DNA from: Oceanihabitans iliipiscarium
GTDB lineage: Bacteria; Bacteroidota; Bacteroidia; Flavobacteriales; Flavobacteriaceae
Assembly: GCF_042686125.1 (NCBI RefSeq)
Contig: NZ_JBHUOV010000001.1
Location: 930,001-994,000, forward strand
Length of the DNA: 64,000 nt
Reading direction: 5' to 3'
The notes beneath the pieces were generated by a model, which saw only the letters and a list, made by a program, of their open reading frames with translations, had not been told where the DNA came from and made no database searches. Made by a program: the position numbers and the translations under genes. Within the stretch, counting starts at the first letter, position 1; each line of letters begins with the position of its first letter. Of the stretch, positions 17,817 through 26,175 are shown piece by piece.

Positions 17817-18059
17817 ATGAGTTCAGAAGAATTAAGGCTTAATATAGAAAAAGCCCTAGATGAAATTCGCCCTTTTTTGCAAAGCGATGGAGGCGATATT
17901 TCGTTATTGTCTATCGAAGACGATAAGTTGGTAAAGGTCCAATTACAAGGCGCTTGTGTTGGATGCAGTGTCAATCAAATGACGCTTAAATCTGGTGTAG
18001 AAATGACCATTAAAAAGTATGCGCCTCAGATAGAACAGGTTATTAATATTGAATCTTAG
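17817..18059 (+). CDS. NifU-like Fe-S scaffold protein
   Basis: The 80-residue protein is a stand-alone NifU C-terminal domain: IRPFLQSDGGDISLLSIE, then the cluster-binding GACVGCSVNQMTLKSGVE with Cys-x-x-Cys near residue 45. Such proteins assemble a [4Fe-4S] cluster on the shared cysteines and pass it on. It is almost certainly co-transcribed with apbC (3 bp gap), pairing scaffold and carrier. Confidence 0.93.
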   Translation: MSSEELRLNIEKALDEIRPFLQSDGGDISLLSIEDDKLVKVQLQGACVGCSVNQMTLKSGVEMTIKKYAPQIEQVINIES

Positions 18060-18060
18060 T

Positions 18061-18181
18061 TGGGCGTGACCACAAGGGTCAGGCTTTCGGCAGTCGCTTT
18101 TTTACTGTCACCTTGAGCGCAATCGATAGGTCTATAGTAAAGTAAAAAGAGCTCCAACAAAGCCTCAATCCTTCACGCAAA
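18061..18181 (+). repeat. Dispersed structured element, copy B
   Basis: It begins TGGGCGTGACC and ends CAATCCTTCACGCAAA. Hairpin 1 is GACC/GGTC around a short loop, then comes the conserved GTCAGGCTTTCG. Hairpin 2 pairs GCTTTTTTACT with AGTAAAAAGAGC. It lies between the NifU-like gene and the ferredoxin-reductase gene, starting 2 bp after the nifU stop. Confidence 0.8.
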
Positions 18182-18272
18182 CTGACAAATGTCATAAAAA
18201 CTAAAAGATAAAAAATAGAACTTTGCAGAGTTAAAGTTAAAATAAAAAGCACCCATTTTTAAGGGTATTTAT

Positions 18273-19334
18273 ATGATTAAAACAGACATACTTATAATTG
18301 GCGCAGGCCCAACTGGACTTTTTACTGTTTTTGAAGCAGGCTTACTCAAATTAAAATGCCATTTAATCGATGCACTTCCTCAGGCTGGCGGACAATGCTC
18401 AGAGATTTATCCTAAAAAACCTATTTACGATATTCCCGCCTATCCAGAAATTCTTGCAGGCGATTTAACCGATAAGTTATTAGAACAATGCAAGCAATTC
18501 GAGCCAGGATTTACCCTAGGAGAACGTGCCGAAACGATAGAGAAACAAGACGATGGTACCTTTATTGTAACCACCAATAAAGGAACAAAACACCATGCTC
18601 CTGTAGTAGCAATTGCTGGTGGATTAGGAAGTTTTGAGCCTAGAAAGCCATTGATTCATAATATTACAGATTTTGAAGATAAAGGTGTAGAATACATTAT
18701 AAAAGATCCAGAAATCTATAGAAATAAAAAAGTAGTTATTGCTGGTGGAGGTGATTCTGCTTTAGATTGGAGTATTTTTCTAAGTGATGTGGCTAGCGAA
18801 GTAACTTTAATTCACAGACGAAATGAATTTCGTGGCCATTTAGATTCTGTTGAAAAAGTACAAGAATTAAAAAATGCAGGGAAGATTAATTTAATCACTC
18901 CTGCAGAAGTTGTAGGTATTGTAGGCGATCACCAGGTGAAAGCAATAGTGGTTAAACAAGCGGAGCATATCGAAAAAGAATTTGAGTTAGAGTGTGACCA
19001 TTTTGTCCCTCTATTTGGCTTATCGCCAAAGCTAGGGCCAATTGCAAATTGGGGACTAGAAATTGAAAAAAATGCGATTAAAGTTAATAATGCTCTAGAT
19101 TACCAAACGAATATTCCTGGTATTTTCGCCATAGGTGATGTGAATACCTATCCTGGAAAATTAAAATTAATTTTATGCGGTTTTCATGAAGCCACATTAA
19201 TGTGTCAAGCGGCTTATCAAATTATAAATCCAGGAAAACGGTATGTGTTAAAATATACCACTGTAAGTGGTATTGATGGTTTTGATGGTACACGAAAAGA
19301 AGCGCCAAAAGCAGTGGTTAAAAAAATAGAATAG
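18273..19334 (+). CDS. Ferredoxin-NADP reductase, thioredoxin-reductase-like (YumC type)
   Basis: The 353-residue flavoprotein has an FAD site at the start (ILIIGAGPTGLFTVFEAG), the AGGQCSEIYPKKPIYDIPAYP segment, the NAD(P) site VVIAGGGDSALDWSIFL, and a C-terminal FAD contact (GIFAIGDVNTYPGKLKLILCGFHEA). No redox-active Cys-x-x-Cys of thioredoxin reductase is present, which supports the ferredoxin/flavodoxin-NADP reductase assignment. Its stop overlaps the start of a 2Fe-2S ferredoxin gene, its probable electron partner. Confidence 0.9.
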   Translation: MIKTDILIIGAGPTGLFTVFEAGLLKLKCHLIDALPQAGGQCSEIYPKKPIYDIPAYPEILAGDLTDKLLEQCKQFEPGFTLGERAETIEKQDDGTFIVTTNKGTKHHAPVVAIAGGLGSFEPRKPLIHNITDFEDKGVEYIIKDPEIYRNKKVVIAGGGDSALDWSIFLSDVASEVTLIHRRNEFRGHLDSVEKVQELKNAGKINLITPAEVVGIVGDHQVKAIVVKQAEHIEKEFELECDHFVPLFGLSPKLGPIANWGLEIEKNAIKVNNALDYQTNIPGIFAIGDVNTYPGKLKLILCGFHEATLMCQAAYQIINPGKRYVLKYTTVSGIDGFDGTRKEAPKAVVKKIE

Positions 19335-19666
19335 TGGAACAAGACGTAAATATTAAAATCACAGATCGTGATGGTGTCATTCATGAGGTGTTAGCACCTA
19401 CAGATATGGCTATGAACTTAATGGAAGTGGTACGTTCTTATGAACTTGCTCCAGAAGGTACCATTGGTATTTGTGGTGGTATGGCCATGTGCGCTTCTTG
19501 TCAATGCTATGTCAATTCTAATCATGAATTGCCAGAGATGCAAGACGATGAAGAAGCCATGTTAAGTGAAGCGTTCCATGTGAAAGACAATTCGCGATTA
19601 GGCTGTCAAATACAAATAACACCTGAAATGGAAGGTTTGGAAATTGAGCTAGCTCCAGAAAGTTAA
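19334..19666 (+). CDS. 2Fe-2S ferredoxin (adrenodoxin type)
   Basis: The 110-residue protein carries four cluster cysteines spaced as in adrenodoxin-type ferredoxins: Cys47, Cys53, Cys56 and Cys91 (GICGGMAMCASCQCYV and SRLGCQIQ). It starts with GTG that overlaps the reductase stop, so the two are translationally coupled. Together with the upstream apbC/nifU pair it forms an Fe-S and electron-transfer group. Confidence 0.93.
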   Translation: MEQDVNIKITDRDGVIHEVLAPTDMAMNLMEVVRSYELAPEGTIGICGGMAMCASCQCYVNSNHELPEMQDDEEAMLSEAFHVKDNSRLGCQIQITPEMEGLEIELAPES

Positions 19667-19682
19667 ATATTAAACCTAAGCC

Positions 19683-19805
19683 TTGCGTTAAGGATTGAAA
19701 TGGCATCCTTTTTATGTTTGTTCTTGTGTTTGTTTTGAAATAGGATGGAGAAGACATAAAAAGATATAATGTAAAGCCTGACCTTTTGAAAAAAGGGAAC
19801 GCCCA
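19683..19805 (-). repeat. Dispersed structured element, copy C (reverse orientation)
   Basis: Read on the minus strand it begins TGGGCGTTCCC and ends CAATCCTTAACGCAA. Hairpin 1 pairs CCTTTT with AAAAGG, then GTCAGGCTTT follows. Hairpin 2 pairs TATCTTTTTATGT with ACATAAAAAGGAT. It lies between the convergent ferredoxin and phosphoesterase genes. Confidence 0.8.
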
Positions 19806-19813
19806 AAAACTAA

Positions 19814-20713
19814 TTATTCTGTTTTATAATCGATTAATTTTTTAGGGCCTTCAAGTAAAACTCTTACTATTTTGAGTGTGCCATCCTCACTCGTTGCAAT
19901 TTGCCATTTGATTAATGAAATGGCACCATTTTCAATTTCTATTCCTGTAATACTGCGAGGATGTACGCAGCTTCCATCATTAAAAAAAGCAATATCGCCT
20001 GGTTCTGGAAAACGCGGTCTATGTGTATGACCAACAATGGTAATGAGGTTATTGTTTTCGATAATCCATTTTTTGGTGCGACGCTCTACTTTAATTAATT
20101 CTTTGTAGTTTTTTGCTGGACTTGTAGGGTCTGCAATTCCCATAACATTTAATGGTTTCCATAAAACACGAACCATAAAACGGCTCCATTTCCAAAACGT
20201 GTAATTCCACCAATCTGCTTGGTGACCATGAGTTAAAAACAATTCTTGCTGAGTTTTGGTGTGCTTTAAAATAATACCTTCATGATATTTAATATTGGTA
20301 AAGAGTGCGACATCTTCTCCAATTTTTGGGTCAAAATAAGTCGATAAATTTTTCTTAACATACTCAGGGTCTCTATATACCATGTCGTGGTTTCCCCAAA
20401 TCATGTGCAGTCTGTTTTGCTCATGAAAAAGTTTCATGAGCATATACACATTTTTATGTGCTTCTAGAATAGGTGTAAAGGACAAGTTTTCCCAAAGTTC
20501 ATCACCATCACCAATTTCACAATAATTAAAGCCTTCTGCATAATAGTGTTTTAAGGCATGAAAGTATATGTTTCTGTTGTTGGCAAAATCATCAGCAAAA
20601 CTATTGTCACCTCGATGACAATCGCTAAATAGGATAAATTTAGAATTATCGTCAAAGTCAACAATTTTTGAATCATTGTAGGCTTTATCTAATCGTTTTT
20701 TTGCTGAAAACAT
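19814..20713 (-). CDS. Metallophosphoesterase (calcineurin-like)
   Basis: The 299-residue protein contains the five metal-binding blocks of calcineurin-like phosphoesterases: FSDCHRGD, GDGDELWE, WGNHDMVY, THGHQADWW and VGHTHRPR. The layout resembles LpxH-like enzymes (UDP-diacylglucosamine hydrolase in lipid A synthesis), although the protein is longer than LpxH, so the substrate is open. The start at 20713 (MFSAKKRLD) is preferred over an ATG eight codons upstream that lies close to the preceding terminator. Confidence 0.82.
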   Translation of the reverse strand: MFSAKKRLDKAYNDSKIVDFDDNSKFILFSDCHRGDNSFADDFANNRNIYFHALKHYYAEGFNYCEIGDGDELWENLSFTPILEAHKNVYMLMKLFHEQNRLHMIWGNHDMVYRDPEYVKKNLSTYFDPKIGEDVALFTNIKYHEGIILKHTKTQQELFLTHGHQADWWNYTFWKWSRFMVRVLWKPLNVMGIADPTSPAKNYKELIKVERRTKKWIIENNNLITIVGHTHRPRFPEPGDIAFFNDGSCVHPRSITGIEIENGAISLIKWQIATSEDGTLKIVRVLLEGPKKLIDYKTE

Positions 20714-20737
20714 AAAGTAAATGTAATTAAAAAGCAT

Positions 20738-20770
20738 AAAAAAAGCGAACCTTTTAAGCTCGCTTTTTTA
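20738..20770 (-). terminator. Terminator after the small T9SS protein
   Basis: An A-run plus AGCGA pairs with TCGCT plus a T-run (20738-20769). It sits 16 bp after the stop of the leftward gene at 20786. Confidence 0.65.
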
Positions 20771-20785
20771 TACTTTTATAATTGG

Positions 20786-21586
20786 TTATTCTATAATAAT
20801 CTTTTTTGTTAGATGTCCATTGGAAGTATATACTTTAAGCAAATACACACCAACAGGTAGTTGATTGACACGAATTTGATTGGTTTGCTTTGTTTCAAGA
20901 ACACGTTTACCTGTGATATCAAATAATTGCGTTGATTGAATTTGATAAGATGACGAGATATTAATAAGCTCAGAAGTTGGATTCGGATAAATCTGAATGC
21001 TTGCATTATCCAGTGTGATGTCTTCAACAGTAAGCGTAGAGAACATAAAGCTATCTAGTCCAGCCGCAGGCGAAGAAAAGTAATCTTGAGTTGATGTGGC
21101 ATCAATATTAGAGTTGTAAAAGCTATCTAAAACGCCTCCAGCTCCCATTGCAATAGGGTCAGAATTTAAAAGAAAATACATTTCGCCAGAAGTAGGGTTA
21201 TTCGTTATTTGAAAACTTACTAAGTCTATTTGTTGTCCAGAGGTATGAGCTAGAATACTTTGTCCTGGTGGTAAATTAAATTGAAATACATCTTTTGAAC
21301 CATCACCTAAACCAAGACCTGTTAAAAAAGCGGCGTCATATTGCTGAACATCCCATGGTCTTCCTGTTAATAAACCTACTTGATTAGCGACATCATCAGC
21401 GCCAGCAGGAAGTACTAATGTAAAACCAACATCAGAAGCATCTGTATTTCCAGAGGAATCAAAATCTGGAATGGCTACGATTTTAAAGTCATAATTAGAA
21501 ACATGTATTATACCAAATTCATAGCTTTGAGCGTAACTAAAAATGGTTGTCAATGTTAGAATAATAATTAAATAATTTTTTTTCAT
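20786..21586 (-). CDS. T9SS-sorted secreted protein of unknown function
   Basis: The 266-residue protein has a signal peptide (1-19, ending FSYAQS), a 170-residue domain beginning EFGIIHVSNYDFKIVAIPDF with beta-rich character and no Cys pairs, and a type A sorting domain (IYPNPTSEL to KIIIE). The first domain recalls secreted beta-sandwich modules that precede sorting domains, but I do not recognise a family. It lies directly downstream of the large exoprotein gene (38 bp) on the same strand, so the two are probably co-expressed. Confidence 0.85.
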   Translation of the reverse strand: MKKNYLIIILTLTTIFSYAQSYEFGIIHVSNYDFKIVAIPDFDSSGNTDASDVGFTLVLPAGADDVANQVGLLTGRPWDVQQYDAAFLTGLGLGDGSKDVFQFNLPPGQSILAHTSGQQIDLVSFQITNNPTSGEMYFLLNSDPIAMGAGGVLDSFYNSNIDATSTQDYFSSPAAGLDSFMFSTLTVEDITLDNASIQIYPNPTSELINISSSYQIQSTQLFDITGKRVLETKQTNQIRVNQLPVGVYLLKVYTSNGHLTKKIIIE

Positions 21587-21624
21587 AATGGTAAATATAT
21601 AAATTTTATAATAAGTGGTTTAGA

Positions 21625-24600
21625 TTAATCTTGAGGTACTGCACTATTAATAGTAAAAGTTGGTGAATTAAACCCATTTCCTGGGTGAGATAAGACATTG
21701 TCTTTAATAATATTTCCGTCGTTGTTAGCGCCAGAGAATTTTCCGTTACCATCCATATTTAAATCATAATTTAAATATCCAGACGATGTAAATGTCGCCG
21801 AGTTAAAGCCGTTAGCAGGATCGTCAAGGACGCCATCTTTTATGGCATTGGCATCATTATTAGAGCCAGAAAATTTAATTTGACCATCACCACCAACATC
21901 ACCAGTCCATAAAGCAAAGGTTCCGCTCATGTTAACTAAAGCATTCGCGCCTAAAACAGTCGTGCTTCCATTCATATAATTTTGTGTCTGATTAAGCGGG
22001 AAAGGTTGCTTAAGACTTGTTATTACGCCAACATGATTACGGTGTTTTAGCACCACATTATAATGTTTGGCCTGTTGTGAAAATACTAATGGGCTCACAC
22101 CATCTGGAGCGACAATATCACCATCGCGTTGTAAAAGAGCAGATTGCCCTTCTATGACTAGAGTGTTATCTGTATCATCACGTAACTCTACCCAAACCCA
22201 ATCTACAATGGCATCTGTGCCAATCGTACTAAAAGGTGTGCCAATAAGAGGCGCATTATCTGCATAAGGTGAGGTTGATGGTAAATAGCCATTGGCGCGT
22301 AAATCGTCACGCATAAAAGCTTCTTCACCAACACGAGGGTTTAAAAAGGCACCTTGTAAATACGCAGAGGCTTCTACAACAACCTCCCCACAATTGGCAC
22401 TAAATTGGGTTTGAGGGTCAACAGAAAAGTTGATTGGCGTATTAATTACATTATTCCAGTCGTTTGCAATGCTCTGATTATCTACTTGAATACAAGTGAG
22501 ATTAGGGTTGAAGTTAACAACTAACTCTAATAAACTAGTGTTGAAATTGTTGTTAATATTTAAGTTTTCTAGTAGATTTCCGAAACAATGCAATGAAATT
22601 ATATCTGAATTCTGACTGACATCTAATGTTGTTAATTGATTTATCGAACAGTTCAAATAAACTAAAAATGAATTCTGACTGACATTTAATGTTGTTAAAT
22701 AATTGTCATGACAATACAAAACAGATAGATTTGTAAATCCTTCAATCCCTGTTAAGTCATAAATATCTTGATTTGATACTTCTAAAACATCTACTGTATT
22801 AATTCTATTATTAAGCACAAAATCATCGTTAGCAATACCATTTCCCATACTTGTTGGGTCGCCTAGAGGCACAACCGTTCCTAAAGCATCATGAGTTTCT
22901 AGGTGGTTTTCAAAATTATCATCTGGCACATACGTGCTGATTGCAGGATTTCTATAGGCAGAAATTTTAAAGGTGCCTAAGTTGTTATTTTCATAATCCC
23001 AGGCACGAGCATAAATAACTTCTCCTGGTGTACGATTTGTTAAAGTGATGATTGAATAAAAATCATTATTATCTATATCAACATCGTCATTACAAGTTAT
23101 TTGGATAAGGCTCCCTGGTAAGCCAGAATAAACTGCTAAACCAGTGTCGTCGATACTAGATCCACTATTTAATTCTGTTTCAATAATAACACTCCCGTCA
23201 TCTGGAATGGTAACTTCATACCATAAATCACCACCAAGATAGCCTGCAGAATCACTAAAAGTACCACAACCTGTTGGTATTGGAATAGAGGAATCTATAA
23301 GCTCAGACGCTGTAGCAATGGTATTATCTGCAATTTGTGCTTGATCTTCAAAATCATGACCAACGTTTAATGTATAAGCTTTTTTAGGAATGTTATTAAA
23401 GTTGCAATCGATACTAAAATAGGATTGAGGATCTATATTTATCCAGTTGGTCGTTGAGTATACTGTGTTGTCAACCTGAATACATTGTAAATTAGAATTA
23501 GATCTACTATCAAAAGAAGTGAAATTAACATTATTATTATTCCTAACATTTAAAGAATTAAGATTATTAAATCTACAATTTAAAGAAGTTAACGAAGTAT
23601 TATTGCTCACATCCAAAGTGGTTAGATTACTATTAAAAGAACAATCTAAAGAAGTTAATACAGTATTATTGCTCACATCCAAAGTGGTTATATTAGTATA
23701 AGAACAATCTAAAGAAGTTAACGCGGTATTATTGCTAACATTCAAAGTGATTAGACTATTATTAAAAGAACAATCCAAAAAAGTTAGAGCAGTATTATTG
23801 CTAAAGTCCAGAGAAGTTAGGCTCATATCACTGCATCGTAAATCAGTTAACGCAGTATTATGACTCAAATCTAAAGTATCCAGACTATTGTTGTCACAAT
23901 TTAAAACTGTAAGACTTGTAAAGTCTTCAATTCCAGTTAAATCATCAATATCTTCATCGTTTACATCTAAGGTTGTTACTGTGTTTATATTAGCAGTTGT
24001 CACATAATTGTCGTTGGCAATACCATTACCCATACTGGTTGGGTCTGCTAATGGGACCACTGCCCCTGAAGCATCATGGGTTTCTAGATAGTTTTCAAAA
24101 TTATCATCGGGAACGTATGTGCCACAATCTTCACTAAAAGAAGAAGTAGGGTCAATAAGTGTCCAATTAGTAGTCGAGTAGGTCGTATCATCTACTTCTA
24201 TACAGCTTAAATTAGGATTGCCATCACTTCTAAAATAAACAAAGCTTGTGTTATTTCCATTAGCAACGTTTAAATAACTAAGTTGGTTATTAAAACACCG
24301 TAGGTTATTTAAAACGATATTATTGGTTAGATCTAGAAATTCCAAATTATTATTGCCACAATCTAAATAGGTTAGACTAACATTATTACTTACATCTAAT
24401 TCACTAATATTAATTCCTTTAATATCCAAAGTTTCTAAAGCGCTATTATTAGTTACATCTAAAGTTCCAAGGTTATTTAATATAAGCCATAAATATTTTA
24501 ATTCTAAATTATGACTAAGGTTTAAATTTGTTACAGTATTAGCAGTAATGTCAAATGCTTCTAAATTAATATTAGTATCAACATTTATGGCAGTTAATGA

Positions 24601-25836
24601 ATTTGATCTTAAAGAAAGATTTTTTAGATTAATATTATTCGATACGTTAATGGTTGCTAGATTGTTATTGTCACCATTTAAAATTTCAAGAGCAATAAAA
24701 TCTTCTATTCCAGTAAGGTCTGATATGCCTAGGGTACTAACATTTAAATGTGTAACCGTATCAATTTTTGAAGTAGGTACAAAATTATCATTAACTGTAC
24801 CATTTCCCATACTTGTTGGGTCGCCTAGAGGTACGACAGCTCCAGAAGCATCATGCGTTTCTAGGTAGTTTTCAAAATTATCATCTGGGACATAAGTGTC
24901 ATTAGCGTAAGCAGAAATTTGAAAGTCACCAAAGTTGTTGTTATTGAATTCCCAGACTCTTACAATGTAAGGACTACCAGGGTTTAATCCGCCTACTTCA
25001 ATTTTAGAAAAGAAATCTGAACCACTTTTATCATCATTACAAGCAATGAGGTTATTAGATGTGTCATAAATAGCGATGGCTGTATCTGTCACATCAGAAC
25101 CAGGAACGGCAGCAGTTTCTATGGTTATGGTTCCGTTATTAGAAGCCCAAGATTCAAACCATAAATCACCACCAAAATAACCACCATTATCAATGGTGCC
25201 ACATCCTGTTGGAATATCTAAATTGGTCCAATCATTAATTTCAGAAGCTGTTGCTCCTGTATTATTAGCAGTAATAGGATCATCTGAAAATTGCTCACCA
25301 GGTACTATTAAATTAAGTGGTCCTATAAAATTATCATTTTCATTATAACCTGCAAACGTAATAGACCAAGAGTTAAGTGTACCTGTATCAAATTCATAAG
25401 CATCACAAACAATTAATAACCATTCGCTATTTGGGTCAAGGCTATCAAAAGCACTTAAGCTGTTTTCAGGTAAATACCCGGCTCTATATGGTGCAACACC
25501 AAGTGTAATACTAGTATTAGAGCCTCTAGTAAAAACGGTATTTGTATAATTGTCTCCATTATCTGTTGCATCAGGGTTAACTAAAACGACTGAAGTTCCA
25601 GAATTTACATGCGTTAGTGTTAATGAGATATCACCAATATAGGTATGTGTTATATCGATATCGATATGTGCCAGATTTGATGACGTTGCACCTGTAACTG
25701 TGGTTGAAAACGTATTAGGTGTAGTCGCACAATTGTTGTCAGTTATTGGCCCTGTTGTCCCATTAAAAGTTTGAGAAAATGAAAATATAGTTGTGAAGAA
25801 CACCACAAAAATTGTGGAAATGTAGTTTTTGATCAT
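21625..25836 (-). CDS. Large mosaic exoprotein: P-domain, repeated LRR blocks, dockerin-like C-terminus
   Basis: The 1403-residue protein has a signal peptide (1-22). Next come a proprotein-convertase P-domain (about 25-170), a pre-peptidase-like beta domain (about 195-312), LRR block 1 (313-570), LRR block 2 (572-830), a second pre-peptidase-like domain (850-965) and LRR block 3 (967-1155). The C-terminal region contains two similar Asp/Asn/Gly loops (GDVGGDGQIKFSGSNNDANA and NMDGNGKFSGANNDGN), like calcium-binding dockerin repeats. Each LRR block opens with nearly the same segment (VPDDNFENYLETHDASG in block 1). No type A sorting domain is present, so secretion by T9SS or cohesin-like anchoring is uncertain. 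No catalytic domain was seen. Confidence 0.85.
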   Translation of the reverse strand: MIKNYISTIFVVFFTTIFSFSQTFNGTTGPITDNNCATTPNTFSTTVTGATSSNLAHIDIDITHTYIGDISLTLTHVNSGTSVVLVNPDATDNGDNYTNTVFTRGSNTSITLGVAPYRAGYLPENSLSAFDSLDPNSEWLLIVCDAYEFDTGTLNSWSITFAGYNENDNFIGPLNLIVPGEQFSDDPITANNTGATASEINDWTNLDIPTGCGTIDNGGYFGGDLWFESWASNNGTITIETAAVPGSDVTDTAIAIYDTSNNLIACNDDKSGSDFFSKIEVGGLNPGSPYIVRVWEFNNNNFGDFQISAYANDTYVPDDNFENYLETHDASGAVVPLGDPTSMGNGTVNDNFVPTSKIDTVTHLNVSTLGISDLTGIEDFIALEILNGDNNNLATINVSNNINLKNLSLRSNSLTAINVDTNINLEAFDITANTVTNLNLSHNLELKYLWLILNNLGTLDVTNNSALETLDIKGINISELDVSNNVSLTYLDCGNNNLEFLDLTNNIVLNNLRCFNNQLSYLNVANGNNTSFVYFRSDGNPNLSCIEVDDTTYSTTNWTLIDPTSSFSEDCGTYVPDDNFENYLETHDASGAVVPLADPTSMGNGIANDNYVTTANINTVTTLDVNDEDIDDLTGIEDFTSLTVLNCDNNSLDTLDLSHNTALTDLRCSDMSLTSLDFSNNTALTFLDCSFNNSLITLNVSNNTALTSLDCSYTNITTLDVSNNTVLTSLDCSFNSNLTTLDVSNNTSLTSLNCRFNNLNSLNVRNNNNVNFTSFDSRSNSNLQCIQVDNTVYSTTNWINIDPQSYFSIDCNFNNIPKKAYTLNVGHDFEDQAQIADNTIATASELIDSSIPIPTGCGTFSDSAGYLGGDLWYEVTIPDDGSVIIETELNSGSSIDDTGLAVYSGLPGSLIQITCNDDVDIDNNDFYSIITLTNRTPGEVIYARAWDYENNNLGTFKISAYRNPAISTYVPDDNFENHLETHDALGTVVPLGDPTSMGNGIANDDFVLNNRINTVDVLEVSNQDIYDLTGIEGFTNLSVLYCHDNYLTTLNVSQNSFLVYLNCSINQLTTLDVSQNSDIISLHCFGNLLENLNINNNFNTSLLELVVNFNPNLTCIQVDNQSIANDWNNVINTPINFSVDPQTQFSANCGEVVVEASAYLQGAFLNPRVGEEAFMRDDLRANGYLPSTSPYADNAPLIGTPFSTIGTDAIVDWVWVELRDDTDNTLVIEGQSALLQRDGDIVAPDGVSPLVFSQQAKHYNVVLKHRNHVGVITSLKQPFPLNQTQNYMNGSTTVLGANALVNMSGTFALWTGDVGGDGQIKFSGSNNDANAIKDGVLDDPANGFNSATFTSSGYLNYDLNMDGNGKFSGANNDGNIIKDNVLSHPGNGFNSPTFTINSAVPQD
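22838..22935 (-). repeat. LRR-block opening module, copy 3
   Basis: It encodes the third copy of the segment with FENHLETHDALG and DPTSMGNG. It is close in DNA to the copies at about 24020-24122 and 24800-24896, showing intragenic duplication of whole LRR blocks. Confidence 0.75.
23575..23890 (-). repeat. Tandem about 63-66 bp LRR repeats
   Basis: Five or so consecutive units share GTATTATTGCTNAC and GAACAATCTAAAGAAGTTA cores. They encode TALTSLDCSxxN repeats with a Cys in most units. Units differ by few bases, so recent expansion or conversion is likely. Confidence 0.8.
24020..24122 (-). repeat. LRR-block opening module, copy 2
   Basis: It encodes FENYLETHDASGAVVPLADP and TSMGNG, nearly identical to copy 1. 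Confidence 0.75.
24800..24896 (-). repeat. LRR-block opening module, copy 1
   Basis: It encodes FENYLETHDASGAVVPLGDP and TSMGNG, the first of three copies within the exoprotein gene. Confidence 0.75.
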
Positions 25837-26175
25837 TGGTTAGTTGGTTTTAAAACTTGATATATATCTAGTTTATAACACCAATAGGTAGCTTAGTAGA
25901 AAAGGTAACTATACATCAAAAACAATAAGAATAAGTAATAATTAATTAGTACTTAAAACAAGAATGGTTGATTAATAGCTGAGCTAATTTATGAAAAAAA
26001 AACATACAAAGTTGATAATTAGTTTATTATGCATTAATTTTTTTTAGAATTGTATATTTAAAGGGGATATTAAAAAAAATGCTCCTCAATATAGAGAAGC
26101 TTTTTTGTAAATTATATCAACCCGGTTAGTAGTAAATTTTATTTCTACCATTAGATTTTCACATTCGTTGAGATT
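25837..26175. other. 339-bp spacer between the exoprotein and glutaryl-CoA dehydrogenase genes
   Basis: AT-rich, with no open frame of note. It must hold the exoprotein promoter, near its left end, though no clear TAnnTTTG box was found. At its right it holds a terminator hairpin for the dehydrogenase gene. Confidence 0.5.
26072..26107 (-). terminator. Terminator of glutaryl-CoA dehydrogenase
   Basis: GCTCCTC pairs with GAGAAGC (one wobble) around AATATA, with A and T runs on both flanks. Leftward transcription from the gene ending at 26176 would stop here. Confidence 0.7.

Noticed and set aside
23575..23890. CRISPR-like regular repeats
   Set aside because: The repeats lie inside a gene, have no distinct spacers and encode leucine-rich repeats.
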